Shown here: piece by piece, positions 34,193 to 43,223 of the stretch
Layout of the letters: each line of letters starts with the position of its first letter
Numbering within the stretch: the stretch's first letter is position 1
Source: Streptomyces durmitorensis
Lineage (GTDB): Bacteria; Actinomycetota; Actinomycetes; Streptomycetales; Streptomycetaceae
Length of the DNA: 64,000 bases
NCBI RefSeq assembly: GCF_023498005.1
Contig: NZ_CP097289.1
Span: 3,286,001 to 3,350,000 of the forward strand
Reading direction: 5' to 3'
Notes under the pieces: generated by a model
Database searches by the model: none
What the model was told of the DNA's origin: nothing
Seen by the model: the letters and a program-made list of their open reading frames with translations, nothing else
Program-made: the position numbers and the translations under genes

Positions 34193-34282
34193 CGAAAAAT
34201 CCCCGCGTACACGGGGATCACACATCATGCTGCTCATGCTCTGCACCCGCATGCGGGCCATCCCCACACCGGTGGGGAGCAC
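34193..34282 (-). CRISPR. Two degenerate type I-E-like CRISPR repeats, 61 bp apart
   Basis: Two 29-nt units (34193-34221 and 34254-34282) share the frame ATCCCC-N8-GGGGA-(T/G)-CAC; on the reverse strand they read GTGATCCCC...GGGGAT and GTGCTCCCC...GGGGATGG, like type I-E repeats. Their spacing of exactly 61 bp is the canonical type I-E repeat-spacer period, leaving a 32-nt spacer-like stretch. The loops differ and no cas gene is in the window, so this is a remnant or orphan array, not a functional one. Confidence 0.5.
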
Positions 34283-34315
34283 CGTACTGACCCGCGCAAA
34301 CGCTAACGCGCCCGC

Positions 34316-34828
34316 TCAGCCCTTGTCCTCGAAATCCTCCGCAGCCACCCGCAAGGGTCTGAGCATCGCGAAGATCTCCGCGCACTCCTCGGCGTCGTAG
34401 ACCCCGAGCCCGAAGTCCATGGCCATCAGCTCGCGCGTGGCCGCCTCGACGACCTCGCGGCCCTTCTCCGTGATGGAGGCGAGGGTGCCGCGCCCGTCGT
34501 TCGGATTGGGGCGCTTGTCGACGAGGCCGGACTTGACCAGCCGGTCGACGGTGTTGGTGACGGAGGTGGGATGGACCATCAGACGCTCGCCGATCTTGGA
34601 CATCGGCAACTCGCCCGCCTGCGAGAAGGTGAGAAGCACCAGCGCCTCGTACCGAGCGAAGGTCAGTCCGTACGGCTTGACGACGGCGTCGACCTCGGCG
34701 AGCAGGATCTGGTGCGCCCGCATGATCGAGGTGATCGCGCCCATGGCCGGTACGGATCCCCAGCGCTGCTTCCAGAGTTCGTCGGCGCGGGCGATGGGAT
34801 CGAAGGGGAGGCTGAGCGGCTTCGGCAC
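34316..34828 (-). CDS. MarR-family transcriptional regulator
   Basis: The 170-residue protein has the MarR winged helix (YEALVLLTFSQAGELPMSKIGERLMVHPTSVTNTVDRLVKSGLVDKRPNPNDGRGTLASITEKG) between dimerisation helices. GTG 34828 with AAGG upstream begins only 10 bp after the stop of the MFS transporter gene, so both are one transcript. MarR proteins usually repress their own operon and release DNA on binding a phenolic or acyl ligand. The palindrome before icmA, three genes downstream, is a possible target. The ligand is unknown. Confidence 0.9.
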   Translation of the reverse strand: MPKPLSLPFDPIARADELWKQRWGSVPAMGAITSIMRAHQILLAEVDAVVKPYGLTFARYEALVLLTFSQAGELPMSKIGERLMVHPTSVTNTVDRLVKSGLVDKRPNPNDGRGTLASITEKGREVVEAATRELMAMDFGLGVYDAEECAEIFAMLRPLRVAAEDFEDKG

Positions 34829-34838
34829 GCCAAAGACC

Positions 34839-36248
34839 TTACCCGCCGGTCATATGGTGGTCAGCCCCGTCTCGCGATTCGGTCACGTGTTCCCGTAGGT
34901 TGGCGGGTTTACCCTCTTCCCCTCCGCCGTCCGTACGGTGCGTGGCGCGGACCTCGGCGGCCAGGACCAGGCAGCAGACCGTGCCGAGCACCCCCGACGC
35001 GGCGACGACGGTGCTCACCGCGAAGAACTCCGCCGCGAGCCCGGCGAGCGCCATCCCGATCCCCTGGATCGTCATGAGCCCCGCCGTGTGCACGGTCATG
35101 GCCCGCCCGCGCAGCTCCTGGGGCACGGCGTCGACGAACCACCGGTCGACGCCCAGCGTGTACGCGGATCCCGCGCCGGCGAGCGCGAGCGCGAGCATCG
35201 CCCACATGAGGCCCGGGGTGACGGCGTACACCGTGAGCGGCAGGAGCGTGAAGGAGGCGAGCGGCAGGGCGATGCGGGCCCGGGTGGTGGCGGAGAGCGC
35301 GGACCCGGCGTACAGCTCCGCCGCGATCGTGCCGACCGGCAGCGCGCACATCAGGAGTCCGACGCCCGCGACACCGACGCCGATCTGATCGGCGTACGGA
35401 GCGGCGAGCGCCTCCGGGGCGACCATGAACATGGGCGGCGCCCACAGGAGGAGCAGCAGCGCCCTGATCCGCCGGTCGCCGAGCACCTGCCGCGCGCCGC
35501 CGAGCGAGTACTTCACCAGCGCGGAGCCGCCGCCCCCGCGCGCGGGCCGGCGCTGCGTCCCGCACCGCAGGAACAGCGCGGACGCGGCGAACGTGCCCAC
35601 GGTGATGAGGAGCGCCTCGCGCGGCGACACGACGGTGAGCAGGGCGCCGCCGAGCCCGAAGCCGACGAGCACGGAGCTCTGCGAGACGATCCGCAGCAGG
35701 GAACGCCCGAGGACGAACAGGTCGCCGTCCCCGAGGATGTCGGCGAGGGTCGCCATCCGCGTCCCGTTGAACACGGGCGAGACGACGGCGATGACGCACC
35801 GCAGCGCGAGCAGCCCGAAGACGGGCGTGACGGGCAGAGCCATGAGGGCGGCGCACACGGCACACACGACGTCGCACACGACGAGCACCCGGCGCGGCGG
35901 ATACCGGTCGGCGATCCCGGACAGCAGGGTCCCGCCCACGAGGTAGGGCAGCATCCCCAGCGCGAAGGTGAGCGCGCTGAGCAGCGGCGACCCGGTGAGC
36001 CCGTACACGAGCACGGTGAGCGCGACCTCGCTGACGACGACGCCGAGCAGCGAGAGGGCGTGGGCGAGGAAGACGGCACGGAACTCGCGGATCTTGAAGA
36101 GGCGGAGGTAGCCCGGGGGTTCGGAGATGCACTTGTCTGAGGTGTGCGGGCAGGGGGTGCGCTTGTCTGAGGTGCAGTTGTCTGAGGTGTGCGGGCAGGG
36201 GGTGCACTTGTCTGAGGTGCAGTTGTCTGAGGTGTGCTCGTCGGACAT
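34839..36248 (-). CDS. MFS transporter with Cys/His-rich N-terminal repeats
   Basis: The 469-residue protein has about twelve hydrophobic helices of the enterobactin-exporter/MFS type (AHALSLLGVVVSEVALTVLVYGLTGSPLLSALTFALGMLPYLVGG, then SGIADRYPPRRVLVVCD). It is unusual in beginning with about 40 residues made of a 15-residue unit HTSDNCTSDKCTPCP (two full copies and a partial third) encoded by 45-bp tandem repeats at 36139-36228. No alternative start lies between this region and the first helix, so the repeats must be translated. ATG 36248 was preferred to GTG 36263. It is coupled to the MarR gene and divergent from an ArsR-type regulator. The cargo is unknown. Confidence 0.87.
   Translation of the reverse strand: MSDEHTSDNCTSDKCTPCPHTSDNCTSDKRTPCPHTSDKCISEPPGYLRLFKIREFRAVFLAHALSLLGVVVSEVALTVLVYGLTGSPLLSALTFALGMLPYLVGGTLLSGIADRYPPRRVLVVCDVVCAVCAALMALPVTPVFGLLALRCVIAVVSPVFNGTRMATLADILGDGDLFVLGRSLLRIVSQSSVLVGFGLGGALLTVVSPREALLITVGTFAASALFLRCGTQRRPARGGGGSALVKYSLGGARQVLGDRRIRALLLLLWAPPMFMVAPEALAAPYADQIGVGVAGVGLLMCALPVGTIAAELYAGSALSATTRARIALPLASFTLLPLTVYAVTPGLMWAMLALALAGAGSAYTLGVDRWFVDAVPQELRGRAMTVHTAGLMTIQGIGMALAGLAAEFFAVSTVVAASGVLGTVCCLVLAAEVRATHRTDGGGEEGKPANLREHVTESRDGADHHMTGG
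36139..36237 (-). repeat. 45-bp coding tandem repeat
   Basis: Two nearly identical 45-bp units (36139-36183 and 36184-36228) and 9 bp of a third encode the Cys/His repeats at the N-terminus of the MFS transporter. The units differ at one base, which points to recent duplication and possible copy-number change. Confidence 0.9.
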
Positions 36249-36321
36249 GTCCGCACCCTGCACGGGCCCGCGCCGGTCGCCCTAGAGTTTCGGCTCCAGG
36301 CGAATCGTGGGGGGCGGGAGC

Positions 36322-37308
36322 GTGCCGGACCGGTTGCACTTCGGGCCCGACGATCTCTTGCGGTGCCGGTTCGCCGTCTCGCCGCTGTGGGAGACGCAGG
36401 AAGCCGTACGCACCCTCAAGCGGCCCGACCGGCACGGCTACCACCCGCAGTGGCTCCGGCGGATCCGCGACGCGAGTGCCGGGCTCGAACTCCGGACGCT
36501 GTGGCTGCTGATGCCGCAGCGCGGCTACTCCCCCGACTTCATCGGCCCTCCCCCCATCGGCCCCGCCGCCACCTTCGAGGAGGAGATCGCGGCCGTGCGC
36601 GCCGCCGACCCCGAAGCCGCGCGCGAGGAGCTGACGCGGGCGCTCGCCTGCACCGCGGGAGCCGCCGAATCGCCGCAGGGGCGCGCGCTGCTCGCCGATC
36701 CGGCGCGCGCGGTGCGGGATCTCGCCGACGCCATGGAGGCCGCCTGGCACACCCTCGTCGAGCCGGACTGGCCCCGGCTCCGCGCGCTCCTCGAGGCGGA
36801 CGTCGCCTTCCATTCGCGGCGGCTCGCGGAGGTCGGCCTCGGCGCGCTCGTCGCCGAGCTCGACCCGAGGTTCGCCTGGGACGCGGAGACCCTGACCGTC
36901 GCGCGCAGGGGCGACCACGTAAGGCAGTTGGCGGGGCAGGGCCTCGTCCTGATGCCCAGCGTCTTCACCTGGCCCGACGTGGTGGGCGGCCACGAGCCGC
37001 CCTGGCAGCCGACCCTCGTCTATCCCGCCCGCGGGATCGGCGGCCTCTGGGCCGAGCCGAGCGACCGTACGTCCGAAGCGCTCGTACGGCTCCTGGGGCG
37101 AGGCAGGGCGAACGTCCTGGCCGCGCTCACCGACCCGGCCACCACCTCGGCCCTCGCGCATCGCCTGGGGCTCGCCCCCTCGTCCGTCTCCGCGCACCTC
37201 GGCGCCCTGCGCGGCGCCGGGCTGCTGGTCTCGCGGCGGTACGGGCACCAGGTGCTCTACGAACGCACCCCGCTGGGCATCGCGCTGGCGAGCGGCGGCG
37301 GCATCTGA
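36322..37308 (+). CDS. ArsR-type winged-helix regulator (DUF5937-like N-terminus)
   Basis: The 328-residue protein begins LHFGPDDLLRCRFAVSPLWETQEAVRTL, the pattern of DUF5937, and ends in an ArsR-like winged helix (LGRGRANVLAALTDPATTSALAHRLGLAPSSVSAHLGALRGAGLLVSRRYGHQVLYERTPLG). The large N-terminal region probably binds a ligand. GTG 36322 with GGGAG/GGGGG upstream was chosen because the family start is FGPDDL-like; GTG 36307 is also in frame. It is divergent from the MFS gene, which it probably controls. The ligand is unknown. Confidence 0.85.
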   Translation: MPDRLHFGPDDLLRCRFAVSPLWETQEAVRTLKRPDRHGYHPQWLRRIRDASAGLELRTLWLLMPQRGYSPDFIGPPPIGPAATFEEEIAAVRAADPEAAREELTRALACTAGAAESPQGRALLADPARAVRDLADAMEAAWHTLVEPDWPRLRALLEADVAFHSRRLAEVGLGALVAELDPRFAWDAETLTVARRGDHVRQLAGQGLVLMPSVFTWPDVVGGHEPPWQPTLVYPARGIGGLWAEPSDRTSEALVRLLGRGRANVLAALTDPATTSALAHRLGLAPSSVSAHLGALRGAGLLVSRRYGHQVLYERTPLGIALASGGGI

Positions 37309-37399
37309 CATCGCCCGGCGTCCGGCCCGGTGTCGTAACCAAGGGTGATTGGCCCCTTATGTAACGATTGCCGTCGTTACCGTCGCCCAAGGGGGCTGG

Positions 37400-38428
37400 A
37401 TGCACCGCCTGGTCCGTACGTTCACCGCACTCACGGCCCTCACGGCCCTCGGGCTCACGGCAGGGTGCTCCTCCGACTCCGGCTCCCAGGGCAAGGAGAG
37501 GACGGCCTCCGAGGCAGGTCCCTCCACCGAGGCCGCGAAGAAGACGCAGAGCGCCTTCTGGGTCGACCCGCAGAGCGCCGCCGCCCGGCAGGTCAGGCAG
37601 TGGGAGCAGGAAGGCCGCACCCAGGACGCCGCCGCCCTGAAGCGGATCTCCGAGCAGCCCATGGCCGTGTGGCCCGCGGGCGACGACCCGGTGCCGGACA
37701 TCAAGGCGGCCGTCGACGGCGCCGCGCAGGCCGACCGCACCGCCGTACTCGTCGCGTACAACATCCCGCACCGCGACTGCGGCCAGCACTCCGCCGGCGG
37801 CGCGCACAGCTCGGACTTCTACCGGCAGTGGATCGACAAGTTCGCGGGCGCCATCGGCGAGAGCCCGGCCGTCGTCATCCTGGAGCCGGACGCGATCCCG
37901 CACATCGTGGACGGCTGCACCCCCGCCGAGTACCACGCCGACCGCTACCAACTGCTCTCCAAAGGCATCCAACGGCTCAAGGAGCAGCCAAGGACGAAGG
38001 TCTATCTGGACGCGGGCAACCCGAGCTGGATCACCGAGGCGGGCAAGCTCGCGCAGCCGCTCCAGCAGGCCGGGATCGCCCAGGCCGACGGCTTCTCGCT
38101 GAACGTGTCGAACTTCCAGAGCGACGAGACCATCAAGGCGTACGGCCGCAGCCTCTCGGGGATCGTCGACGGCAAGCACTTCGTGATGGACACCAGCCGC
38201 AACGGCAAGGGCCCGCTCGCCGGGGACCGCGCCGACGCCTGGTGCAATCCGCCGGGCCGCGGCCTCGGCACCCCGCCCACGGACAAGACCGGTGACGCGC
38301 TGCTCGACGCGGTCCTGTGGATCAAGCGGCCCGGCGACTCGGACGGACCGTGCCGCGGCGGCCCGGCGGCGGGCCAGTGGTGGCCCGACTACGCGCTCGG
38401 TCTCGCGCGCAACGCCAAGGCCACCTGA
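37400..38428 (+). CDS. cslZ: Glycoside hydrolase family 6 lipoprotein (CslZ-like endoglucanase)
   Basis: The 342-residue protein carries a lipoprotein signal peptide (LTALTALGLTAGC, Cys at about 24), a short linker, and a GH6 domain with LVAYNIPHRDCGQHSAGG, the catalytic-acid strand VVILEPDAIPHI, DAGNPSWI, and the loop SRNGKGP with AWCNPPGRGLG. GH6 enzymes cut beta-1,4-glucans with inversion. ATG 37400 with AAGGGGG is the clear start. It converges on glxA with a 7-bp gap. From memory, S. coelicolor CslZ is a GH6 protein encoded beside glxA-cslA that trims or releases the CslA glucan at hyphal tips. Confidence 0.88.
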   Translation: MHRLVRTFTALTALTALGLTAGCSSDSGSQGKERTASEAGPSTEAAKKTQSAFWVDPQSAAARQVRQWEQEGRTQDAAALKRISEQPMAVWPAGDDPVPDIKAAVDGAAQADRTAVLVAYNIPHRDCGQHSAGGAHSSDFYRQWIDKFAGAIGESPAVVILEPDAIPHIVDGCTPAEYHADRYQLLSKGIQRLKEQPRTKVYLDAGNPSWITEAGKLAQPLQQAGIAQADGFSLNVSNFQSDETIKAYGRSLSGIVDGKHFVMDTSRNGKGPLAGDRADAWCNPPGRGLGTPPTDKTGDALLDAVLWIKRPGDSDGPCRGGPAAGQWWPDYALGLARNAKAT

Positions 38429-38435
38429 CCGGCAC

Positions 38436-40400
38436 TCACTTCTGCCCGACGTGGATCCACTTCGCCTCTGACGACGTGCCGTCCTGGTCCGTCACGAAGA
38501 GCATGTACCAGCCGGGCGGCACCAGAGCGGTGTCGCCCTTGGGTACGTCCACCGTCACCTCGCCCTTGCCCTTGGTGAGGCCGAGCGCGATCGACCGCTG
38601 CTCGACGTCCGTCGTGTGCGTCACCGCGCTGGGACGCATCAGGCGGGCCGAGGCGATCTTGTCGGGGGTCTTCGTGCGGAACGTCGCGCGGCCGTCCGCC
38701 GCCAGCTGTTCGGGGCCCTCGCCCAGGACCGGACGGTTGTTGCCCGCCTTGTGCAGCGTGGGCGGCGTGAAGACCTCCATGCGCTGCTCGAAGTGGCCGA
38801 GCTTGGTGTTCTCCTGGTTGTCGAAGAGCGGGTCGGAGCCGAAGGTGACGACCCGTCCGTCGGGCAGGAGCAGCGCCTCCGAGTGGTAGTTGCGGCCCAC
38901 CTTGGGGGACGCCGCCTCGCGGAAGCTGTTCGTCCTGGGGTCGTAGAACTGCGCCTTGAGGATGTTGCTGCCGCCGCGCCCCCGGTAGTCCTTGGAGCCG
39001 TTGGACGTGAACACCGAGTCGTCCGGCAGGATCACGCTGTTCAAGTAGCGCGTGCCCTGCGGGAGTTCGGGCCCGGTCCTGAAGGCGGGGCTGTCCTCCT
39101 TGAGGTCCACCACGGCCGTGCGCCGGGTCGCCTTGTCGGACTCGCCGACGCCTCCGCCGCCCAGGATCATCACCTTCTGGTCCTGCGCCGGGGGCAGCAG
39201 GACGGACGCGGACGTCTCGGTCTGGTCGAGGTCGACGAGGCCGGGGATCTTCTCGAACTTGTTGGTCTTCAGGTCCCACAGGCCCGGGTCACGCCCCTTG
39301 TCGGCGGGCCCGTAGCCCGCGTTCGACGCCGGGTAGAAGAGCTTGCCGCCCTTGGTGAGGAAGAGCGCGGGGTAGGTCGGGAAGTAGCGCTTGGGGCCGT
39401 TGGTCCACTTCTTCGTCTTCGGGTCGTAGATCTCGTTGTCGCCCGGGTCGATCATGCCCACGTCGTCGAGGCCGGAGACGGCGAGCACCTTGCCGTCGTC
39501 GAGACCGACGAGCGTGGGGTACCAGCGGGCCTTCTCCATCGGCTCCACGGGGACGTATTTCTCGGCCTTCGGGTCGAACTCGTACGCCGCCTTGATCCCC
39601 TGGAAGTCCTGCTTGTCCATGGTGATCTTCTCGGCGATCCCGTAGGCGTTGTCCGCGTCCTTGCCGGTGAGGCCCTCGATCTCGTACTGCGCGGACTTCT
39701 CGTTGACGAACTCCTCGCCCTCCTGCGCGGCTTCGACGAAGACGCGGGACTCGCTCGCCTTGACCGTCGTCTTCCAGGGCTGCATCACACCAGCCTTGTT
39801 GTACGTGATCTTGTAGTCCCGCTTGGCCTTGGGGACGTTGACGTCGAACTTGCTCACGTACTCGACGCCCGACGGGGAGCGGAAACGGGTGCCCTTCTTG
39901 AGGACGATGGCCTTGTCGGGGTTCTCGTTCTTGACGCGCATGCCGCCGCCGGCGCGGTTGATCTCTCCGTCGAGGAGTTCGTAGCGCGCCGTGCCGCCCG
40001 CCACCAGCAGGCGCCCGTCGGGGAGTTGGGCGTGCCCCGAGCAGAAGAAGTCCTCCGGGGTCGCGACCTTCTTGAAGGTGTCCGTCCTCGGGTCCCAGAG
40101 GATCGTGTCGAACGACCCCTTGTCGAACTTCTTCTGCTCGTTCCCGGAGCCCGCGACGATCAGGACCTTGCCGGTGTGCAGGAGCGCGGCGTGGATGGCG
40201 TTCGTGCGGTACTCGTCGGGGATGCCGATCTGCTTCCAGGAGCCGTACTTCGCCTTGTAGCCGGGCTGGGCGATCTTGTACGCGTAGTACCTCTCCTCGG
40301 CGAAGGAGAGTGCCGCCGGTGCGTTGAGTCCGACGAGCAGAGCGCCCGCACCGACTCCGAGGAGCGTCTTCTTGGTCCGCTTAGAGGGCCGGTAAGCCAT
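38436..40400 (-). CDS. glxA: Mononuclear copper radical oxidase GlxA
   Basis: The 654-residue protein has an N-terminal membrane anchor (TLLGVGAGALLVGLNAPAALSF), then a kelch-type propeller and a C-terminal galactose-oxidase-like domain. Expected copper and radical residues are visible: Cys120 (FFCSGH), Tyr294 with Trp293 before it (ARWYPT) for the Cys-Tyr crosslink, Tyr/His in RNYHSEALLLPDGRV and His in THTTDVEQRSI. GlxA oxidises glycan primary alcohols or aldehydes and is needed for glucan deposition at tips and for aggregate formation in streptomycetes. The start is 3 bp after the cslA stop, so the two are translationally coupled. Confidence 0.94.
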   Translation of the reverse strand: MAYRPSKRTKKTLLGVGAGALLVGLNAPAALSFAEERYYAYKIAQPGYKAKYGSWKQIGIPDEYRTNAIHAALLHTGKVLIVAGSGNEQKKFDKGSFDTILWDPRTDTFKKVATPEDFFCSGHAQLPDGRLLVAGGTARYELLDGEINRAGGGMRVKNENPDKAIVLKKGTRFRSPSGVEYVSKFDVNVPKAKRDYKITYNKAGVMQPWKTTVKASESRVFVEAAQEGEEFVNEKSAQYEIEGLTGKDADNAYGIAEKITMDKQDFQGIKAAYEFDPKAEKYVPVEPMEKARWYPTLVGLDDGKVLAVSGLDDVGMIDPGDNEIYDPKTKKWTNGPKRYFPTYPALFLTKGGKLFYPASNAGYGPADKGRDPGLWDLKTNKFEKIPGLVDLDQTETSASVLLPPAQDQKVMILGGGGVGESDKATRRTAVVDLKEDSPAFRTGPELPQGTRYLNSVILPDDSVFTSNGSKDYRGRGGSNILKAQFYDPRTNSFREAASPKVGRNYHSEALLLPDGRVVTFGSDPLFDNQENTKLGHFEQRMEVFTPPTLHKAGNNRPVLGEGPEQLAADGRATFRTKTPDKIASARLMRPSAVTHTTDVEQRSIALGLTKGKGEVTVDVPKGDTALVPPGWYMLFVTDQDGTSSEAKWIHVGQK

Positions 40401-40403
40401 GGG

Positions 40404-42233
40404 TCAGTTCCCTCCTGTCGTCGTACCGGTGGCGAACGCCGGCTCCGGCTCGCCGTCCGCGCCGCCCGGTGCGCCCAGGCCTTCCGCGTCCTGCCTGCCG
40501 CGCTGCCGCGCCCTCTGGCGGGCCTCGCCGTGCACCTTGCTTTCCTTGCGCTCCTTGACCAGCGTGAAGCTCCAGATCGCGATCGGCGCGAGCGAGATGA
40601 CCATCGCGAGGACGGCCCAGGTGCGCATCGCCGCGTGGGTGTGGCCGAGCACGAACGAGGCGGCCAGCGAACTGGCGAGCACCGCCGCCCAGAAGAGATG
40701 GATCCGGAAGGTCATCACCCGGTCCGGACTGGCGTCGCCGCCCTTGGGCGTGACCACGAAGCGGCTCGGGCGGCGCAGGACGGCGGCGCCGAGCGACTTG
40801 GCGTAGATGGGCGCGGAGAGCGCGGACATCGCCATGCCCGCGAGGCCTCCGGAGCCTTCCGGTTCGTGCGGGGAGACGTTGTGGCGGCGGTTCCAGAGGT
40901 AGAGCCCGACCTGGAGGGCTGCCGCGTCGCTGTAGAGCATAAGCCAGACGGAGGCAGCGACTTGGGTCCCGGAGGCCCCGAACCAGAGGAAGAGCACACA
41001 ACTCAACACACCCAGAAGCCAGTTGACGGCCGTCATCGGGTAGTAGACGAGCATCATCGTGTACGAGAACAGCCGTCCTGGCGGCATCGTGAACGGCGCC
41101 TTCCAGTACTGCTTGAACAGCGTCTCGTACGTCCCGCGCGACCAGCGCATCTGCTGGGTGAAGAAGTCCGTCCAGGAGGCGGGCCCCTCACCGACGGCGA
41201 GCACGTCCGGGGTGTAGACGGACCGCCAGTGCTTCCTGGTGAGGGGGTTCTTGTGGCGGTGCAGCTCGAAGCCGGTCGCCATGTCCTCGGTGATGGAGTC
41301 GTACAGGCCGCCGACCTGACGGAGCGCCTGGATGCGTACGACGTTGTTGGTGCCGACGAACATGGGCGCGCGATAGCGGTTGCCGGCGCGCTGGATCAGG
41401 GCGTGGAAGAGGAACTGCTGGGACTCGGCGGCCTTGGTGACGGGAGAGTCGTAGTTCCCGTAGACCTGGGGCCCGACGACGAACGCCACGTCCTCGTCCC
41501 GGAAGTAACCCATCATCCGCTCAAGGAAGTTGGGGAGGGGGACGTGGTCGGTGTCCACCGAGGCGAAGAAGTCGTAGTCGCCGCCGTGCATCGCGAGCCA
41601 GGCGTTGTAGTTGCCGTGCTTGGTGCGGGCCTTGTGGACACCCTTCTTGCGGTTCCACTCGGGGACACCGTTGCGGGTGAAGTGGAGGACGCCGAGTTCG
41701 CCGCAGAGCGCCTTGGCGTCCTCGCTGTCCCCTTCGTCCAGGAGCCAGACGTCGAGGGGTCCTGTGTGGTGTATCCGCTTGGCCCCTTCGAGGGTGGCGC
41801 GGACCATGCTGAGGGGTTCCTTGCCGGGGACGTACGTCGTGAGGAACGCGACGCGGGTGCCGGGCTCGGGGGTGACCGGTATCGGGTCCCTCGCCACCAT
41901 CGTCGCGTGGGCGATCGAGATGACGTTGACGAGCATGAAGAGCTCGATGAGCCCGATCGCGACGAGCATCGTGACGTCGAGTCCGATGAGCCAGCGGTCG
42001 GCGCCCTCGCGCTGCGTCCAGTGGGTGGGCCAGACGAGGTAGACGAGGAGGAGACCGGTGAGGACGGGCGCGAGCGTCATGAGGATGACGGCTCGTATTC
42101 GGTGGGGCTCACGGGAGAGCAGCTTGCTGTACCGCACCCGATAGCGATCACTGCTGCCGCCGTCGCCGTCCGGCTCGGTGAGCGGTCCGGCGAGTGTGCT
42201 GTGGGTGTCGTAGTCGTAGCCCTCCGGCCGCAC
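40404..42233 (-). CDS. cslA: Cellulose-synthase-like glycosyltransferase CslA
   Basis: The 609-residue GT2 membrane protein has two N-terminal helices (AVILMTLAPVLTGLLLVYLVW, LIGLDVTMLVAIGLIELFMLVNVI). The catalytic domain follows with LLDEGDS, the DxD-type ASVDTDH, TEDMA and QQMRW, so all processive-synthase motifs (D, DxD, TED, QxxRW) are intact, then four or more C-terminal helices. It makes a beta-glucan at growing hyphal tips, and the family member in S. coelicolor interacts with DivIVA. GTG 42233 has GGAGGG just upstream. It is the first gene of the cslA-glxA operon. The 357 bp upstream hold a repeat and the likely promoter. Confidence 0.94.
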   Translation of the reverse strand: MRPEGYDYDTHSTLAGPLTEPDGDGGSSDRYRVRYSKLLSREPHRIRAVILMTLAPVLTGLLLVYLVWPTHWTQREGADRWLIGLDVTMLVAIGLIELFMLVNVISIAHATMVARDPIPVTPEPGTRVAFLTTYVPGKEPLSMVRATLEGAKRIHHTGPLDVWLLDEGDSEDAKALCGELGVLHFTRNGVPEWNRKKGVHKARTKHGNYNAWLAMHGGDYDFFASVDTDHVPLPNFLERMMGYFRDEDVAFVVGPQVYGNYDSPVTKAAESQQFLFHALIQRAGNRYRAPMFVGTNNVVRIQALRQVGGLYDSITEDMATGFELHRHKNPLTRKHWRSVYTPDVLAVGEGPASWTDFFTQQMRWSRGTYETLFKQYWKAPFTMPPGRLFSYTMMLVYYPMTAVNWLLGVLSCVLFLWFGASGTQVAASVWLMLYSDAAALQVGLYLWNRRHNVSPHEPEGSGGLAGMAMSALSAPIYAKSLGAAVLRRPSRFVVTPKGGDASPDRVMTFRIHLFWAAVLASSLAASFVLGHTHAAMRTWAVLAMVISLAPIAIWSFTLVKERKESKVHGEARQRARQRGRQDAEGLGAPGGADGEPEPAFATGTTTGGN

Positions 42234-42590
42234 AGCGCCCTCCAGGTCTTGGGTGATCTGGTAATGGCAGGTTCAGGTGCGAACAAGCCGATACCCACAC
42301 AAAAGGGGAGTTTCTTCGGCGTGTCGAACCGGGTGCGTCCGAGCGGGCGGTTTTAGGGTGAGCGGTTTGGCTGCGGTTGCGGGAGACGCTGGGGGATGCG
42401 GGGCTGGTACGTACGCCCTCCCTCCCGCCCACCCCACTGCCGCGCCTCCCTCTTGGCACCACGGGGCAATCGGGTGGGTGGGCGGGAGAGCTTGTTCGCC
42501 CGGAGTCGGATGCGGGGCAATCGGGCGGGCGGGAGGGAGAGGCCCGTCCGGAGGGCCCACCGCCGGGCAAGGGCACCCCGAGGAAAAGGC
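42234..42590. repeat. Intergenic region with G-quadruplex palindromic repeats (copy B)
   Basis: The C-rich arm CTCCCGCCCACCC (42422-42434) can pair with GGGTGGGCGGGAG (42476-42488). Four-GGG runs occur at 42472-42486 and 42523-42537, each preceded by GGGGCAATC. The region lies after the leftward TetR gene and before cslA, so it separates the two transcripts. No gene is supported here. Confidence 0.68.
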
Positions 42591-43223
42591 TCAGGACTGC
42601 TTGGCCCGCCGCAGCCGATGCCGCATGGCCCGCTGCGCAAGCGGCCCCAGATTCTCAACCGCCGTCACCAGGACGGACAGTTGCTCCAGGGCATCCAGCG
42701 CCCTGCCCGCACCGGCGGCGTCCACGCCCTCGTACAGCTCGATGCCCACGAACGACGCCGCCACGGCCCGCGCAAGCCCCACGGGGTCAGCGAACTCCCC
42801 GAGCGGCGTCGCCGAGAGGACCCGGACCAGGACCTTCTCGATCTCCTCGATCCACAGGGCGAGGCCCGCGGCCGTCGCGGGCGCCAGCCGCGGCTGCGTC
42901 TGCGCCCCGGCCAGGAGCTGGCCGAGGACCGCCACATGTCCCGCGGCCCGCTCCTCCTCGTGCATCTCGCGCCCGAATTCGAGGAGTTCGGCCAGCGAGG
43001 ACACCGCGTCGAGCCGCTCCCGATAGCGGGAGACCCGCTGCTCCGAGCCGTGGCGGCAGGCCGCGGCGAGGAGCTCGTCGACCGATCCGAAGTGGTAGAA
43101 GACCAGCGCCTGATTGACCCCGGCGGCAGCCGCGATCGTCCGGGCGGACGTCTTCGCGATGCCCTGCTCCGTCAGCGTGCGCAGGGCCCCTTCGAGGAGT
43201 TTCTGCTTCGTGTCGGCGCTCAC
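42591..43223 (-). CDS. TetR-family regulator of the SRPBCC/DUF4166 operon
   Basis: The 210-residue protein has the TetR DNA-binding domain at its N-terminus (LLEGALRTLTEQGIAKTSARTIAAAAGVNQALVFYHFGSVDELLAAAC). The GTG start at 43223, with GAGGAGG upstream, overlaps the stop of the DUF4166 gene by 4 bp, so it is the third gene of a coupled operon. Two copies of a 16-bp TTGAGC-N4-GCTCAA palindrome upstream of the first gene are the obvious operators, giving autoregulation. The ligand is unknown; the partners suggest a hydrophobic or lipid-like compound. Confidence 0.9.
   Translation of the reverse strand: MSADTKQKLLEGALRTLTEQGIAKTSARTIAAAAGVNQALVFYHFGSVDELLAAACRHGSEQRVSRYRERLDAVSSLAELLEFGREMHEEERAAGHVAVLGQLLAGAQTQPRLAPATAAGLALWIEEIEKVLVRVLSATPLGEFADPVGLARAVAASFVGIELYEGVDAAGAGRALDALEQLSVLVTAVENLGPLAQRAMRHRLRRAKQS

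Noticed and set aside
38616..42356. Long forward open frame opposite glxA and cslA
   Set aside because: It is an antisense shadow of high-GC coding DNA; glxA and cslA are unmistakable on the other strand.
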